A DNA stretch of 58,338 bases from Bacteroidaceae bacterium. Its GTDB lineage: Bacteria; Bacteroidota; Bacteroidia; Bacteroidales; Bacteroidaceae. Below are positions 42,918 through 50,977 of this stretch, piece by piece. Position 1 is the first letter of the stretch. Every line of letters begins with the position of its first letter. The notes beneath the pieces are model-generated. The model searched no databases, was not told where the DNA came from, and was given only the letters and a program-made list of their open reading frames with translations. The DNA is taken from NCBI GenBank assembly GCA_017442185.1, contig JAFSAT010000020.1, positions 1 through 58,338 of the forward strand. The letters run 5' to 3'. The position numbers were made by a program, and so were the translations under genes.

Positions 42918-44171
42918 TTATGGCTCGATTATAATCTCCTCGGCGTTACCTGTTTGGTTGTAACCGGTTGTAATTACACGGTCGCCGGGCTTAAGCCCTT
43001 TTATTACTTCAAATTGTTCGGGGTTCTGACGGCCAAGTTCAATTTCGGTACGTCGGGCTATGTTGGTGCCCTCTTGGAGGCGGAAAATCCACAGGCCGTT
43101 GCTCTTTGCGTAAAAGTCGCCTCGCGGAATTACAATCGTCTGCTCGGGTTGTGCAAGTTCTATTTTCACAAGGTAGCTTTTCCCGAGGCGTATATTGTGG
43201 GGTGTGGAGTCGTTGAATAAAAGGTCTACGGCGAATTTACGCTCTTTAACCTCGGGCATCACGCGGCTGACGTGCAGATTGAATGTATCCTCTCTTTGTA
43301 TTATTGTTGCCGGCTGACCGGGGAATATTCGTTCGATAAAATATTCGCTCAGCTGTGTGCTTACTTTATATTGATTCATTATTTTAAGTTCACCTACTTT
43401 GTTTCCTGCTGCTATCTGCTGTCCGATGATTAGGTTCAAGTGTCCCAACTGTCCGTCGCAGGGTGCTCTTATGACAAGCCTCTCGGTTCTTTTTGTTGCA
43501 TTTTGCAGTCGGCGCAGGGCAGCTTTATGCTCGGCTTCGATAATTTCGCGGCGCAGGGCTGTGGTTGCCGAATCGTGCCTGAGGCTTTGTATCTGCAGTG
43601 TAAGTCTTTTGTGCAGATATTCATTCTCGGCCTCCACAATGTTAAGTTCGGCTCGGCTTTTTATGCCCATTGAGTACTCTTCGCGGCTTTGTGTGAGTTT
43701 GCGCTTGAGGGTGTTTATCTGATACTCTTGTTCGAGGGTTTGTATTCTTAGGTTAATGCTTCTTTGTTCCATCTCTATTTTTTGCTCGTGCAGGCTGCGT
43801 TTGCTTTTTTCCCACTCTTGGCGCTCTTCGTCGATGGAGCGCAGAAGCTCGGGATTGTTGAGTATAAGTATTGTATCGCCTTGATGGAGCATTGCTCCCT
43901 CTTCGCAGGCTATTTGTTCGACATAACCGCTCTCGGAGGCGTTCAGTTGTATTGTTTTTATTGGCTGAATCACCCCTTCGGACTCTACAAATTCTATAAA
44001 GGCTGTCTCCTTGACCTCGGCTATTCTCACACGCTCGCTGTCTATAATCATTTGACGGGGCGAGAGGGCCACGTATATTGTGTAGATGATAATTGCTGCG
44101 AGTAGGAGTGTGGCTGATATTTGTGTGCTGTACTTTTTGTACCACGGGCGTGGCGCTCTTTTAATGTCCAT
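42918..44171 (-). CDS. HlyD/MacA-type periplasmic adaptor
   Basis: A 417-residue membrane-fusion protein. One N-terminal transmembrane helix (ISATLLLAAIIIYTIYVAL) leads into a biotinyl-lipoyl half domain (SGYVEQIACEEGAMLHQGD). A long alpha-hairpin coiled coil follows (about 115-225, rich in Glu, Arg and Leu heptads). The returning lipoyl half is IRAPCDGQLGHLNLIIGQQI, and beta-barrel and membrane-proximal domains end GLKPGDRVITTGY. It would bridge the FtsX permease to TolC. It lies seven bases after the tolC-like gene. Confidence 0.9.
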   Translation of the reverse strand: MDIKRAPRPWYKKYSTQISATLLLAAIIIYTIYVALSPRQMIIDSERVRIAEVKETAFIEFVESEGVIQPIKTIQLNASESGYVEQIACEEGAMLHQGDTILILNNPELLRSIDEERQEWEKSKRSLHEQKIEMEQRSINLRIQTLEQEYQINTLKRKLTQSREEYSMGIKSRAELNIVEAENEYLHKRLTLQIQSLRHDSATTALRREIIEAEHKAALRRLQNATKRTERLVIRAPCDGQLGHLNLIIGQQIAAGNKVGELKIMNQYKVSTQLSEYFIERIFPGQPATIIQREDTFNLHVSRVMPEVKERKFAVDLLFNDSTPHNIRLGKSYLVKIELAQPEQTIVIPRGDFYAKSNGLWIFRLQEGTNIARRTEIELGRQNPEQFEVIKGLKPGDRVITTGYNQTGNAEEIIIEP

Positions 44172-44177
44172 GTTTTT

Positions 44178-45641
44178 TTATTTTATTGGTAGTTGTTCGG
44201 TTATTTCGCATTGTTTGTAGAAGTCGTATCCGGTGATGCTGCGGAGTGTGTAGTAGAGGCCCCAAAAGGTGTTCATTGCATTAAGATAGGAGCGGCGGGC
44301 TGAATCTCTTTCGGCGACGGCATCGTTGAGGTCGAGAAGAGTGTTTTGTCCCATTATGTAGAGACGCATGGCCACAGTGTGGCGATGGTCGGCTCGCTTC
44401 TCTGTCAAGCGGGCTATGTGTACTTTGCGTGCCTGCATGTTGAATTGTGATACGAGCTTCAGCACATTCTGTCTGAAGTCTTCCATTCCTTGTTCCGCTT
44501 GGATGTTTGTAAGTTCTTGTTGTGAGCGTGCCACATGTATTTTGCCTTTTCCGCGTCCCCAATCGAGTATGGGCAGGGTGATTGAGATGCTTCCATACTC
44601 TTGCGTCATCGGTAGGTTGTAGGCGTTGCCAAGAGTGGTTCCCGTTTGTGATAGCCCGAATTGCAGATAAATGTCGGCCTTTAGTCTTGCATCGGCCTTT
44701 GCTGCGGCAAGGTTGCTGCGTGCCTCGCGACGCATGCGTTCATAATATACGGGGGTGGGGCTTTTTTGTATTGCCCGGCTGAGTGCTTCGTGAGCAGGGA
44801 CGCTGAATTGCGGCACGCTGTCGGGCAGAATCAGGTGTATTGAGGTCTCTTGCGACAATCCCAAAAAAGAGCGAAAATTTTGTAATTCTTCCTCTTTTGT
44901 TATTTGTGCATCCATTGCATTTGTCTCCTCTGCAAGGCGGCGTATCTCGAGTTGCAGCATCTCATTCTCGGTGATTGTTCCTAATTTGTATCGTCCTTGT
45001 GCCATGCGATAAAGGGTGTCGGCGTTTGCGAAATTTGCTTGCGTCGTTTGGGCTGTGCTGATGGCTGTTGCAAGGCCGAAAAAATAGCGGCATGCCTGCA
45101 CGGACACAAGTTCCAATGCTTCGGAATAGTTCTTTTTGGCCTCGGCAAAGCGAAGCGGTTCGATGCGTCTGCTCCATTTGAGGGAATTGTAACCGAGGAT
45201 GGTTTGTGTGTAGCCTATGCTTATGGGTATTGTGCTGAACATATTCATTTTATTCTCCATCTCGCGCAGATAGTTGATGTTGCTTTTCATAAAGAGTGTG
45301 CCGCCCGTAATGGCTATATTTTGGCTGATGTTTATGGATATATCGCCACCAAATTGACTTTGGCTGATGAAACGCGATGTGCCGTCGCCTTGCGTGATTT
45401 TATTTATTTCATTATTTATATATGGCATTGATGATATATTTACCGATGGCAGATAGTTGGCACGATGGGAGCGATGGTTCCAATATTGTAAAAGATATGT
45501 GTGGCGTGCACTGCGCACCATTGCCGACTGCTTTTGGGCCAATGCAATCGTTTGTCGGAGGTCTAATATCAATGTGTCGCAGGCAAGCGAATATATCGGC
45601 AAGGATATAATTTGCAATAATATGATTGAAATAGTTCTCAT
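44178..45641 (-). CDS. TolC-family outer-membrane efflux protein
   Basis: A 487-residue protein with a signal peptide (MRTISIILLQIISLPIYSLA). It has two outer-membrane-efflux repeats with long helices: the first repeat contains LYRMAQGRYKLGTITENEML, the second RLYIMGQNTLLDLNDAVAERDSARRSYLNAM. Beta strands near 75-130 and 325-360 would form the barrel. It is the first gene of the efflux operon and is preceded by the sigma-54-like promoter at 45716-45732. Confidence 0.9.
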   Translation of the reverse strand: MRTISIILLQIISLPIYSLACDTLILDLRQTIALAQKQSAMVRSARHTYLLQYWNHRSHRANYLPSVNISSMPYINNEINKITQGDGTSRFISQSQFGGDISINISQNIAITGGTLFMKSNINYLREMENKMNMFSTIPISIGYTQTILGYNSLKWSRRIEPLRFAEAKKNYSEALELVSVQACRYFFGLATAISTAQTTQANFANADTLYRMAQGRYKLGTITENEMLQLEIRRLAEETNAMDAQITKEEELQNFRSFLGLSQETSIHLILPDSVPQFSVPAHEALSRAIQKSPTPVYYERMRREARSNLAAAKADARLKADIYLQFGLSQTGTTLGNAYNLPMTQEYGSISITLPILDWGRGKGKIHVARSQQELTNIQAEQGMEDFRQNVLKLVSQFNMQARKVHIARLTEKRADHRHTVAMRLYIMGQNTLLDLNDAVAERDSARRSYLNAMNTFWGLYYTLRSITGYDFYKQCEITEQLPIK

Positions 45642-45715
45642 CTGTAAATGGGGTTATGTTCGTAAAAATGGTTTTTATGTAGAGTGCCTTTGGGCGGTGC
45701 GCTCAATTTATATAA

Positions 45716-45732
45716 TACAAAAACTGTACCAA
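45716..45732 (-). promoter_or_regulatory. sigma-54 (-24/-12) promoter of the efflux operon
   Basis: On the minus strand TTGGTACAGTTTTTGTA fits TTGGCACnnnnnTTGCA with the GG and the TTG in exact register. The only core change is GC to GT at -12. Transcription would start near 45706, about 65 bases before the tolC-like gene. The divergent NtrC-type activator gene makes the assignment likely. Confidence 0.6.
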
Positions 45733-45789
45733 TGGGTGCATTGTGTTGATAAAGAGTGGTTTATGTGATGTCGGGCCGGCGCTTGGAAA

Positions 45790-45824
45790 GTGCGATTGCG
45801 CACACCACGTGTGCGCAATCGCAC
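45790..45824. promoter_or_regulatory. tandem palindrome, likely enhancer for the NtrC-type activator
   Basis: A perfect 16-bp inverted repeat with a 3-base centre (45790-45805 and 45809-45824). Each arm is itself a dyad of form GTGCG-N4-CGCAC (N4 is ATTG on one side, CAAT on the other). It lies about 85-120 bp upstream of the predicted sigma-54 start, the usual place for an activator enhancer. Being GC-rich in an AT-rich gap, it stands out. Confidence 0.6.
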
Positions 45825-45934
45825 ATACGCACATAGTGTTTATGCACAAACTGCGGAGCTTGCTCCAAATATTTGAAGAGCGTATTTATTATTTTTAGAA
45901 AAAGTTTTATATTCGCATTGTTGTTTCAGACTTA

Positions 45935-45990
45935 GACGCTGTTTAAATTTATATCGTTATATTTTGAACATAAAAAAATAACGAAACAGC
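45935..45990. repeat. short degenerate member of the AGAAGCTGTTT family
   Basis: GACGCTGTTTAAATTTATAT followed by CGTTAT on the left, and ATAACGAAACAGC on the right. GCTGTTT (45938-45944) pairs with AAACAGC (45984-45990), and CGTTAT (45955-45960) with ATAACG (45978-45983). The first arm shares the family end. It lies between the enhancer and the activator gene promoter. Confidence 0.5.
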
Positions 45991-46016
45991 TTTTACCTTT
46001 TGGTGTTTGTTTGGAT

Positions 46017-46024
46017 TAACTTTG
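46017..46024 (+). promoter_or_regulatory. -7 box of the activator-kinase operon
   Basis: TAACTTTG is a perfect TAnnTTTG, 32 bases before the regulator start. A clear -33 TTTG at 19-21 bp is not seen, although T-rich TTTG motifs lie closer. Confidence 0.5.
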
Positions 46025-46056
46025 AATGCTGATATACTCGATTCTTATCATAGACA

Positions 46057-47415
46057 ATGGAATGTAAAGGTAAAATTCTGATAGTGGACGACAACGAAGA
46101 TATTCTGTTGTCGCTGAATATGCTTTTGCGCCCGTGGACAGATGCCGTTCGTGCAATCAGAGGCCCGGAGCGTATAATAGAATTTATGGATTATTTTCAT
46201 CCGGATGTTATTCTGCTGGATATGAATTTCAAGCGCGACAGTATGAGCGGCGAAGAGGGTTATGAATGGCTCACTCGTATTCTTGAACACGACCCCACAA
46301 GTGTGGTTATTTTTATGACGGCATACGTGAGCACCGAAAAGACTGTAAGGGCTATAAAGGCCGGCGCGGTGGATTTTATCCCTAAACCTTGGGAGAATAA
46401 AAGATTGCTCGAAACGATACATGCAGCGGTTGATTTGAAGCGGAGCAGGGTGGCAATGCAAAATTCAAAAGCATACGAAACGGATGCTGTTATTCCTGAT
46501 GATAATATCGAGGGGGTGAATTTCATTGGAGAATCGCAACCGATGAGGGAGCTGAGGTGTCGCATGATGCGCGTGGCATCCACCGATGCAAATATTTTAC
46601 TTACAGGTGAGAATGGCTCGGGAAAGGATGTTGCCGCACACGAGATTCATCGTATGTCGGCACGTTGCAAAAAGCCTTTTGTGTCAATTGATTTAGGATG
46701 TATTCCCGAAAGCCTTTTTGAGAGTGAAATATTCGGATACGAGAAGGGGGCTTTTACGGGGGCTTCATCGGCAAAAGCCGGAAGAGTAGAACTTGCCGAC
46801 GGTGGTACGCTTTTTCTGGATGAGATTGGCAATCTGTCGCTCGCCATGCAACAGAAACTGCTCACGGTGATAGATAAACGAGAGGTATCGCGTGTGGGTT
46901 CAACCAAGGTGCGTAAGGTGGACATACGTATTATAGCTGCCACAAATGCCAATCTTGCCGATTATGTGGCAAAGGGCTGTTTCCGCGAGGATTTGCTCTA
47001 TCGTTTGAATACTATCGAAATACATTTGCCGCCTTTGCGTGAACGTGGCAAAGATATTCTTTTGTTGGCGCGACACTTTTTGAATATGTATGCCAAAAAG
47101 TATAAGGTGGATGTTAAAGATTTATCAGAAGATGAGGAGAGGCGCCTTTTGGGATATACTTTTCCCGGCAATGTGCGCGAACTGCAACATTGTATGGAGC
47201 GGTGGGTGATAGACCCGGGCTCTCCGTTTCCTTCGGAAGAAAGCATGCACAGACAGCAAGATGTATTAAAAGAGACACTCAATTTAGAGCAGTTGGAGTG
47301 CAATGCTATACGCAGGGCGCTGGAACAGTGCAACGGAAATATGTCGATGGCTGCCGAACTTCTGGGAATAACACGTTACGCATTATACAGAAAAATTGAT
47401 AAACACGGTATCTGA
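46057..47415 (+). CDS. NtrC-family sigma-54-dependent response regulator
   Basis: A 452-residue activator. The receiver domain (1-125) carries the acidic pair VDDNED and phospho-acceptor Asp in VILLDMNFK. The AAA+ domain has Walker A GENGSGKD (184-191), the sigma-54 contact loop GAFTGA (231-236) and Walker B LFLDE (D255-E256). A Fis-type helix-turn-helix at the end reads NMSMAAELLGITRYALYRKI. All residues needed for sigma-54 activation are present. It is divergent from the efflux operon and overlaps its kinase gene by one base (TGATG). The promoter and palindrome upstream of the tolC-like gene are its likely target. Confidence 0.93.
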   Translation: MECKGKILIVDDNEDILLSLNMLLRPWTDAVRAIRGPERIIEFMDYFHPDVILLDMNFKRDSMSGEEGYEWLTRILEHDPTSVVIFMTAYVSTEKTVRAIKAGAVDFIPKPWENKRLLETIHAAVDLKRSRVAMQNSKAYETDAVIPDDNIEGVNFIGESQPMRELRCRMMRVASTDANILLTGENGSGKDVAAHEIHRMSARCKKPFVSIDLGCIPESLFESEIFGYEKGAFTGASSAKAGRVELADGGTLFLDEIGNLSLAMQQKLLTVIDKREVSRVGSTKVRKVDIRIIAATNANLADYVAKGCFREDLLYRLNTIEIHLPPLRERGKDILLLARHFLNMYAKKYKVDVKDLSEDEERRLLGYTFPGNVRELQHCMERWVIDPGSPFPSEESMHRQQDVLKETLNLEQLECNAIRRALEQCNGNMSMAAELLGITRYALYRKIDKHGI

Positions 47416-48617
47416 TGGGTTTTTTGCAAAATATATTCTATAATAAAAGCATCCGCAGATTAAGACAGATGCTTGAAGCGGTTCGTGTGGGTGATTTCAG
47501 TTTGCAATATTCATTGGATAAGTTAAGCGGCGAGGAGCGCCGAATGGCCGAGGAGATAAACGCTGTCATTCGCGAATTTCGCGAGAGTGAACACCGACAC
47601 GAGGGAGAGACGCATTTTTATGATGCTCTTCTCTCTAAAGTGGATTCTGTTTTAATAGCCACAGATGCCGATGACCGTGTCCGTTGGATGAACAGGGCTG
47701 CTGTCGAGGGACTGTGCGGATTCAGATTCGGGACAATTGAAGAGCTTGCAGTGTTGCATCCGTCGTTGCCTTTACAATTAAAGGAACTTAGAAGGGGTAG
47801 CAACGCTCTTGTCTCTTTTACTATGCACAATGGCGAGGAGCGACAGTATGCTGCCTCACTCACAAATATCTTTGTCCGTGGTATTTGTTATAAATTATAC
47901 AGTTTGCAAAGTGTTGTCTCTATCCTCAAGCAGAGTGAGATTGATGCACAGCAGCGCCTGATAAGGGTGCTGACACACGAGATTATGAATTCACTAACTC
48001 CCGTTGTCTCTCTCTCTGATATGTTGGCCGAAAATATTATGCAGGGTGTAGAGGATAATGTGACGCAAGAGGATGTGCGCACTGCAATAATGGCAATAAG
48101 TCGCAGAGCCAACGGCCTTATGCAATTTGTTCAAAGGTATCGCCGGCTGTCGGGGATTGCTGCACCTGTGGTTCAGACGGTGCGTGCGGATGATTTTTTC
48201 AGGGGGGTGCTGAAACTTTTTTCCTCACGACAGAATTGTTCGCGAGAGGTTGTTTATGATATTGATTGTCGAGATATTATGTTGCATATTGATATTACGC
48301 AAATGGAGCAGGTTTTTATTAATTTGCTGAAGAATGCCTTTGACACAGATGCTGCATTGATAAGAATGAAGGTTGCCGTTTCGGATGATAAACGATGGTT
48401 GGTTTCTGCGGTTGAGGATAACGGAGGTGGTTTTCTGCCCGAGGTGGCTGAGAATCTCTTTACGCCTTTCTTTACGACCAAACAAAATGGTGAGGGGATT
48501 GGTCTTGCTGTGTGTCGTCAGATTGTGTGCAATCATGGTGGATTAATCTCTGCCGAGTGTGTGGATGATGGCGGTGGGGCACGCTTCACTGTGCGTTTGC
48601 CGCTGAACAGATTCTAA
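47415..48617 (+). CDS. NtrB-like sensor histidine kinase
   Basis: A 400-residue cytoplasmic kinase without transmembrane segments. A PAS-like domain lies at about 70-170 (VDSVLIATDADDRVRWMNRAA). The phospho-acceptor is H188 in LTHEIMNSLTP. The ATPase lobe has the N box NLLKNAFD (about 303-310), DNGGGF (about 336) and GEGIGLAVCRQI (about 360). It should phosphorylate the adjacent NtrC-type regulator. The absence of a membrane anchor suggests an intracellular signal, or one passed from the transporter. Confidence 0.92.
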   Translation: MGFLQNIFYNKSIRRLRQMLEAVRVGDFSLQYSLDKLSGEERRMAEEINAVIREFRESEHRHEGETHFYDALLSKVDSVLIATDADDRVRWMNRAAVEGLCGFRFGTIEELAVLHPSLPLQLKELRRGSNALVSFTMHNGEERQYAASLTNIFVRGICYKLYSLQSVVSILKQSEIDAQQRLIRVLTHEIMNSLTPVVSLSDMLAENIMQGVEDNVTQEDVRTAIMAISRRANGLMQFVQRYRRLSGIAAPVVQTVRADDFFRGVLKLFSSRQNCSREVVYDIDCRDIMLHIDITQMEQVFINLLKNAFDTDAALIRMKVAVSDDKRWLVSAVEDNGGGFLPEVAENLFTPFFTTKQNGEGIGLAVCRQIVCNHGGLISAECVDDGGGARFTVRLPLNRF

Positions 48618-49466
48618 ATGTATATGAAAATGGTATATTGTTTTTTATTGATATTATCGGTTTTTCTGATTGTAGCATTTGCGTGTGTTGCAGGATATGG
48701 ATTGTGGGGTGCCAAAGGTCTTACGTCTGCCGAACTTGATGGCTTGTGTGTGGTTGCTCACAGGGGGGGAGTATGTGCAGATTTGCCCGAAAATTCGTTG
48801 GCTTGTATAGCCCGGGCGGTAGAGGATGGTGCGGTAGTGATTGAGGCTGATGTGCGCATTACCAAGGATGGAGAGCTTGTTGTGTTTCACGATGAGGCTG
48901 TTGATGATAAAACTGATGGCAGTGGGCGCGTGTGTGATATGCTGCTCGGTGATTTGCGCTCTCTAAGGCTTAAAAACAGGGCGGGGATGTTAACCGATGA
49001 GTGTGTGCCGACATTGGGCGATGTGTTGTGGCTTGTGAATGGAAGATGTCGTTTGTTGATAGATGCCAAATGCACTGCTGCCGATGATGCTGAACGCTTT
49101 GCTAAGGCGTTGATAAATGAGGTGGCGCTGTATAATGCGGCCGATTGGGTGTCGGTGCAATCGTTTAGCGATGGTGTGCTTGAGAATTTGCATCGTCTGG
49201 GGCATCCTTTTCCGCTTGAGAAATTGTTGCTGTTTAAATTCCCGGGATTGCCATTGGCTTTTGACAGAGGGGTTGTTTTTTTTAGTTTTATGAAATATGA
49301 TTATATCTCCTCTTTTAATTTCTTTTATCGCACTTTGCCTCCTTCGCTTGTGGATGTTTTTCATAAAAATGGTAAGAGGGTGAAAGTGTGGACGCCTGCC
49401 ACTCCCGAGGATATGCCCCGACTGAATGTCGATGGTGTTATCACCGATTTTCCGTCACAATGGTAA
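48618..49466 (+). CDS. membrane-anchored glycerophosphodiester phosphodiesterase family protein
   Basis: A 282-residue protein. An N-terminal hydrophobic helix (residues 6-27) anchors or exports it. The GDPD motif is VVAHRGG (H48, R49) with PENS (E58), IEADVRITKDGELVVFHDE (E76, D78 and catalytic H91) and VKVWTP near the end. The reaction would be hydrolysis of glycerophosphodiesters to glycerol-3-phosphate and an alcohol. The start abuts the kinase stop directly (TAAATG), so it belongs to the regulator-kinase operon and may relate to the signal sensed. Confidence 0.88.
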   Translation: MYMKMVYCFLLILSVFLIVAFACVAGYGLWGAKGLTSAELDGLCVVAHRGGVCADLPENSLACIARAVEDGAVVIEADVRITKDGELVVFHDEAVDDKTDGSGRVCDMLLGDLRSLRLKNRAGMLTDECVPTLGDVLWLVNGRCRLLIDAKCTAADDAERFAKALINEVALYNAADWVSVQSFSDGVLENLHRLGHPFPLEKLLLFKFPGLPLAFDRGVVFFSFMKYDYISSFNFFYRTLPPSLVDVFHKNGKRVKVWTPATPEDMPRLNVDGVITDFPSQW

Positions 49467-49485
49467 TGTGCTGAGGCTTGTTGTA

Positions 49486-50376
49486 TTACAATCCTCGCCA
49501 CTGTGTGATGCTGTATTGTCGTTCTACGGTGTTTTCTAATTTGTCGGGCAGGTTGCAGAAGAAGTCTATGCCTGTTTTTTCTTCTAAATCGTCTATTGTC
49601 ACAATGTAGTCGGTGAGTGTTCCGCTAAGGGTGTTTTTGTGTTCAAAGATAAAACCTATTGCTTTGAATGTGTCTTTGTATCTGCACAGGAGTGCCATAA
49701 AGTAGTGGTTGGGAATGGTTTTGCAGGTAAGGTTATTGTCGTTTGTGGTGCTTTTGTATTCTCCTTCTCTTATGGTGCCTCCTTTTACAATGTAAAGTGT
49801 ATCGCAGAATTCTTTGTTTCGTCCCCAGCCTTGAACAAGTTGTTCGAGGTCGCTCCATTTACCTGTGTTAAAGCGACTGAGCATTGGGGATATGTTGGAG
49901 TAGTAGAAGGTTTGTTCGTTGGCTTCTTTTGAATATACGCGGTCGTATGATGCTACTAAGTGACCACGTACATATCCGTTGTGGTTTATTTCGTTTTTTG
50001 TGAATACAAAATTGTCGGGCATTTGGGGGTCGGGTTGAAAGGGGTCGCCTCCCCATTCGGTGTTCTCCCAATTGTCGCGCTTCCATTTTATGGCGCGGTT
50101 GCTTGCATCGAATGTGAATGCTACCCAACGGCAGTGTTTGCGTTCGGGGTTATGGGAAATGGTGTATGTGATGTTCTCTTTGCCGTTTACAGTGGTGCTG
50201 TGTGCTATGAAGATGTCATCGTCGTTTATTGAGGGTACTTCGGTGCGTTTGCTGTTTTTGTCGCCTCCGATGTTTGCATTTATGTTTGAGGAGTCTATAT
50301 ATGGTGGTAGGTTGTCGTCGTTGCTGTTGCACGCAACCAAAAGGAGTGTGATTATTATATACAGGTGTTTTTTCAT
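49486..50376 (-). CDS. DNA/RNA non-specific endonuclease, lipoprotein
   Basis: A 296-residue NUC1-type nuclease with a lipoprotein signal ending LLVAC (Cys 16). The catalytic region is GYVRGHLVASYDR with general base H139, then FYYSNISPMLSRFN with the metal-binding Asn around 161-170 and KWSDLEQLVQGW. The Asp of the classical DRGH motif is Val here; similar non-Asp variants occur in Bacteroidota, so activity is likely but not certain. It probably degrades extracellular nucleic acid at the cell surface. It stands alone and converges on the GDPD gene. Confidence 0.85.
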   Translation of the reverse strand: MKKHLYIIITLLLVACNSNDDNLPPYIDSSNINANIGGDKNSKRTEVPSINDDDIFIAHSTTVNGKENITYTISHNPERKHCRWVAFTFDASNRAIKWKRDNWENTEWGGDPFQPDPQMPDNFVFTKNEINHNGYVRGHLVASYDRVYSKEANEQTFYYSNISPMLSRFNTGKWSDLEQLVQGWGRNKEFCDTLYIVKGGTIREGEYKSTTNDNNLTCKTIPNHYFMALLCRYKDTFKAIGFIFEHKNTLSGTLTDYIVTIDDLEEKTGIDFFCNLPDKLENTVERQYSITQWRGL

Positions 50377-50482
50377 CTTTTCCGGAATGTTGGTTTATGG
50401 CTGTTTAATTATTTTTCAGTTTATATATAATAAGGTGTGTATTTTTAATTTGTTACGATATTCTGCTTGGATGGAATAAAAA

Positions 50483-50515
50483 AGGGTGTACCGGAAATAT
50501 TCCCTGATACACCCT
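50483..50515 (-). terminator. terminator of rpmE2
   Basis: AGGGTGTA (50483-50490) pairs with TACACCCT (50508-50515), with an inner GGAA/TTCC pair. On the minus strand it is followed by a T6 run. It lies 23 bases after the L31 stop codon. Confidence 0.75.
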
Positions 50516-50538
50516 GCATTTTTGTGTCGTTTGAAGTG

Positions 50539-50793
50539 TTATTTCTTCATTGTCTTGCCGTAGCGGCTGAGGAACTTGTCCACGCGACCTGCGGTGTCGA
50601 CGAGCTTTGCCTTACCTGTATAGAAAGGGTGAGATGTGTTAGAGATTTCGAGCTTGATAAGAGGGTATGTCTCACCTTCAAATTCTATTGTCTCCTTGGT
50701 GTTGCAGGTTGACTGCGAAAGGAAGCAATCTCCGTTTGACATGTCCTTGAAAACTACGGGACGGTATCCTGCGGGATGGATGTCTTTTTTCAT
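50539..50793 (-). CDS. rpmE2: 50S ribosomal protein L31 type B
   Basis: An 84-residue ribosomal protein. It starts [19 protein letters not shown] and contains [25 protein letters not shown], the L31 signature. It lacks the zinc-binding cysteines of type A, so it is the type B form. It forms a single-gene unit with a textbook promoter and its own terminator. Confidence 0.97.
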   Translation of the reverse strand: MKKDIHPAGYRPVVFKDMSNGDCFLSQSTCNTKETIEFEGETYPLIKLEISNTSHPFYTGKAKLVDTAGRVDKFLSRYGKTMKK

Positions 50794-50858
50794 TGTGGTA
50801 TGTTTTTTAAATTTTTACTTTGCTGGTAACAAAATGTAGTGTAATGGCTTTCGAGGTG

Positions 50859-50889
50859 CAAAGGTAGCGCTTATTTGCTTAATGGCAAA
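50859..50889 (-). promoter_or_regulatory. rpmE2 promoter
   Basis: Minus-strand TACCTTTG (50859-50866) and TTTG (50886-50889) separated by 19 bp. The leader is about 60 bases. Confidence 0.8.
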
Positions 50890-50949
50890 ATATTTTCTGT
50901 GTTTTTTTGTTTAGAAGCCTAAACAAAGCCATATATATAGAAAACTTTT

Positions 50950-50974
50950 CCAATTAAATATAATCAGCTTCTTA
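50950..50974. repeat. degenerate solo repeat end after rlmI
   Basis: AAATATAATCAGCTTCTTA differs in a few positions from AAATTTAAACAGCTTCTTA of the repeat family and lies just beyond the rlmI stop codon. A possible degenerate partner AGAAGCCTAAAC lies near 50912. Confidence 0.4.
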
Positions 50975-50977
50975 TAA

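Noticed and set aside
45781..45796. Plus-strand TTGGAAAGTGCGATTGC as a second sigma-54 promoter
   Set aside because: The GG and GC are one base out of register, and it would drive the activator from inside its own enhancer.
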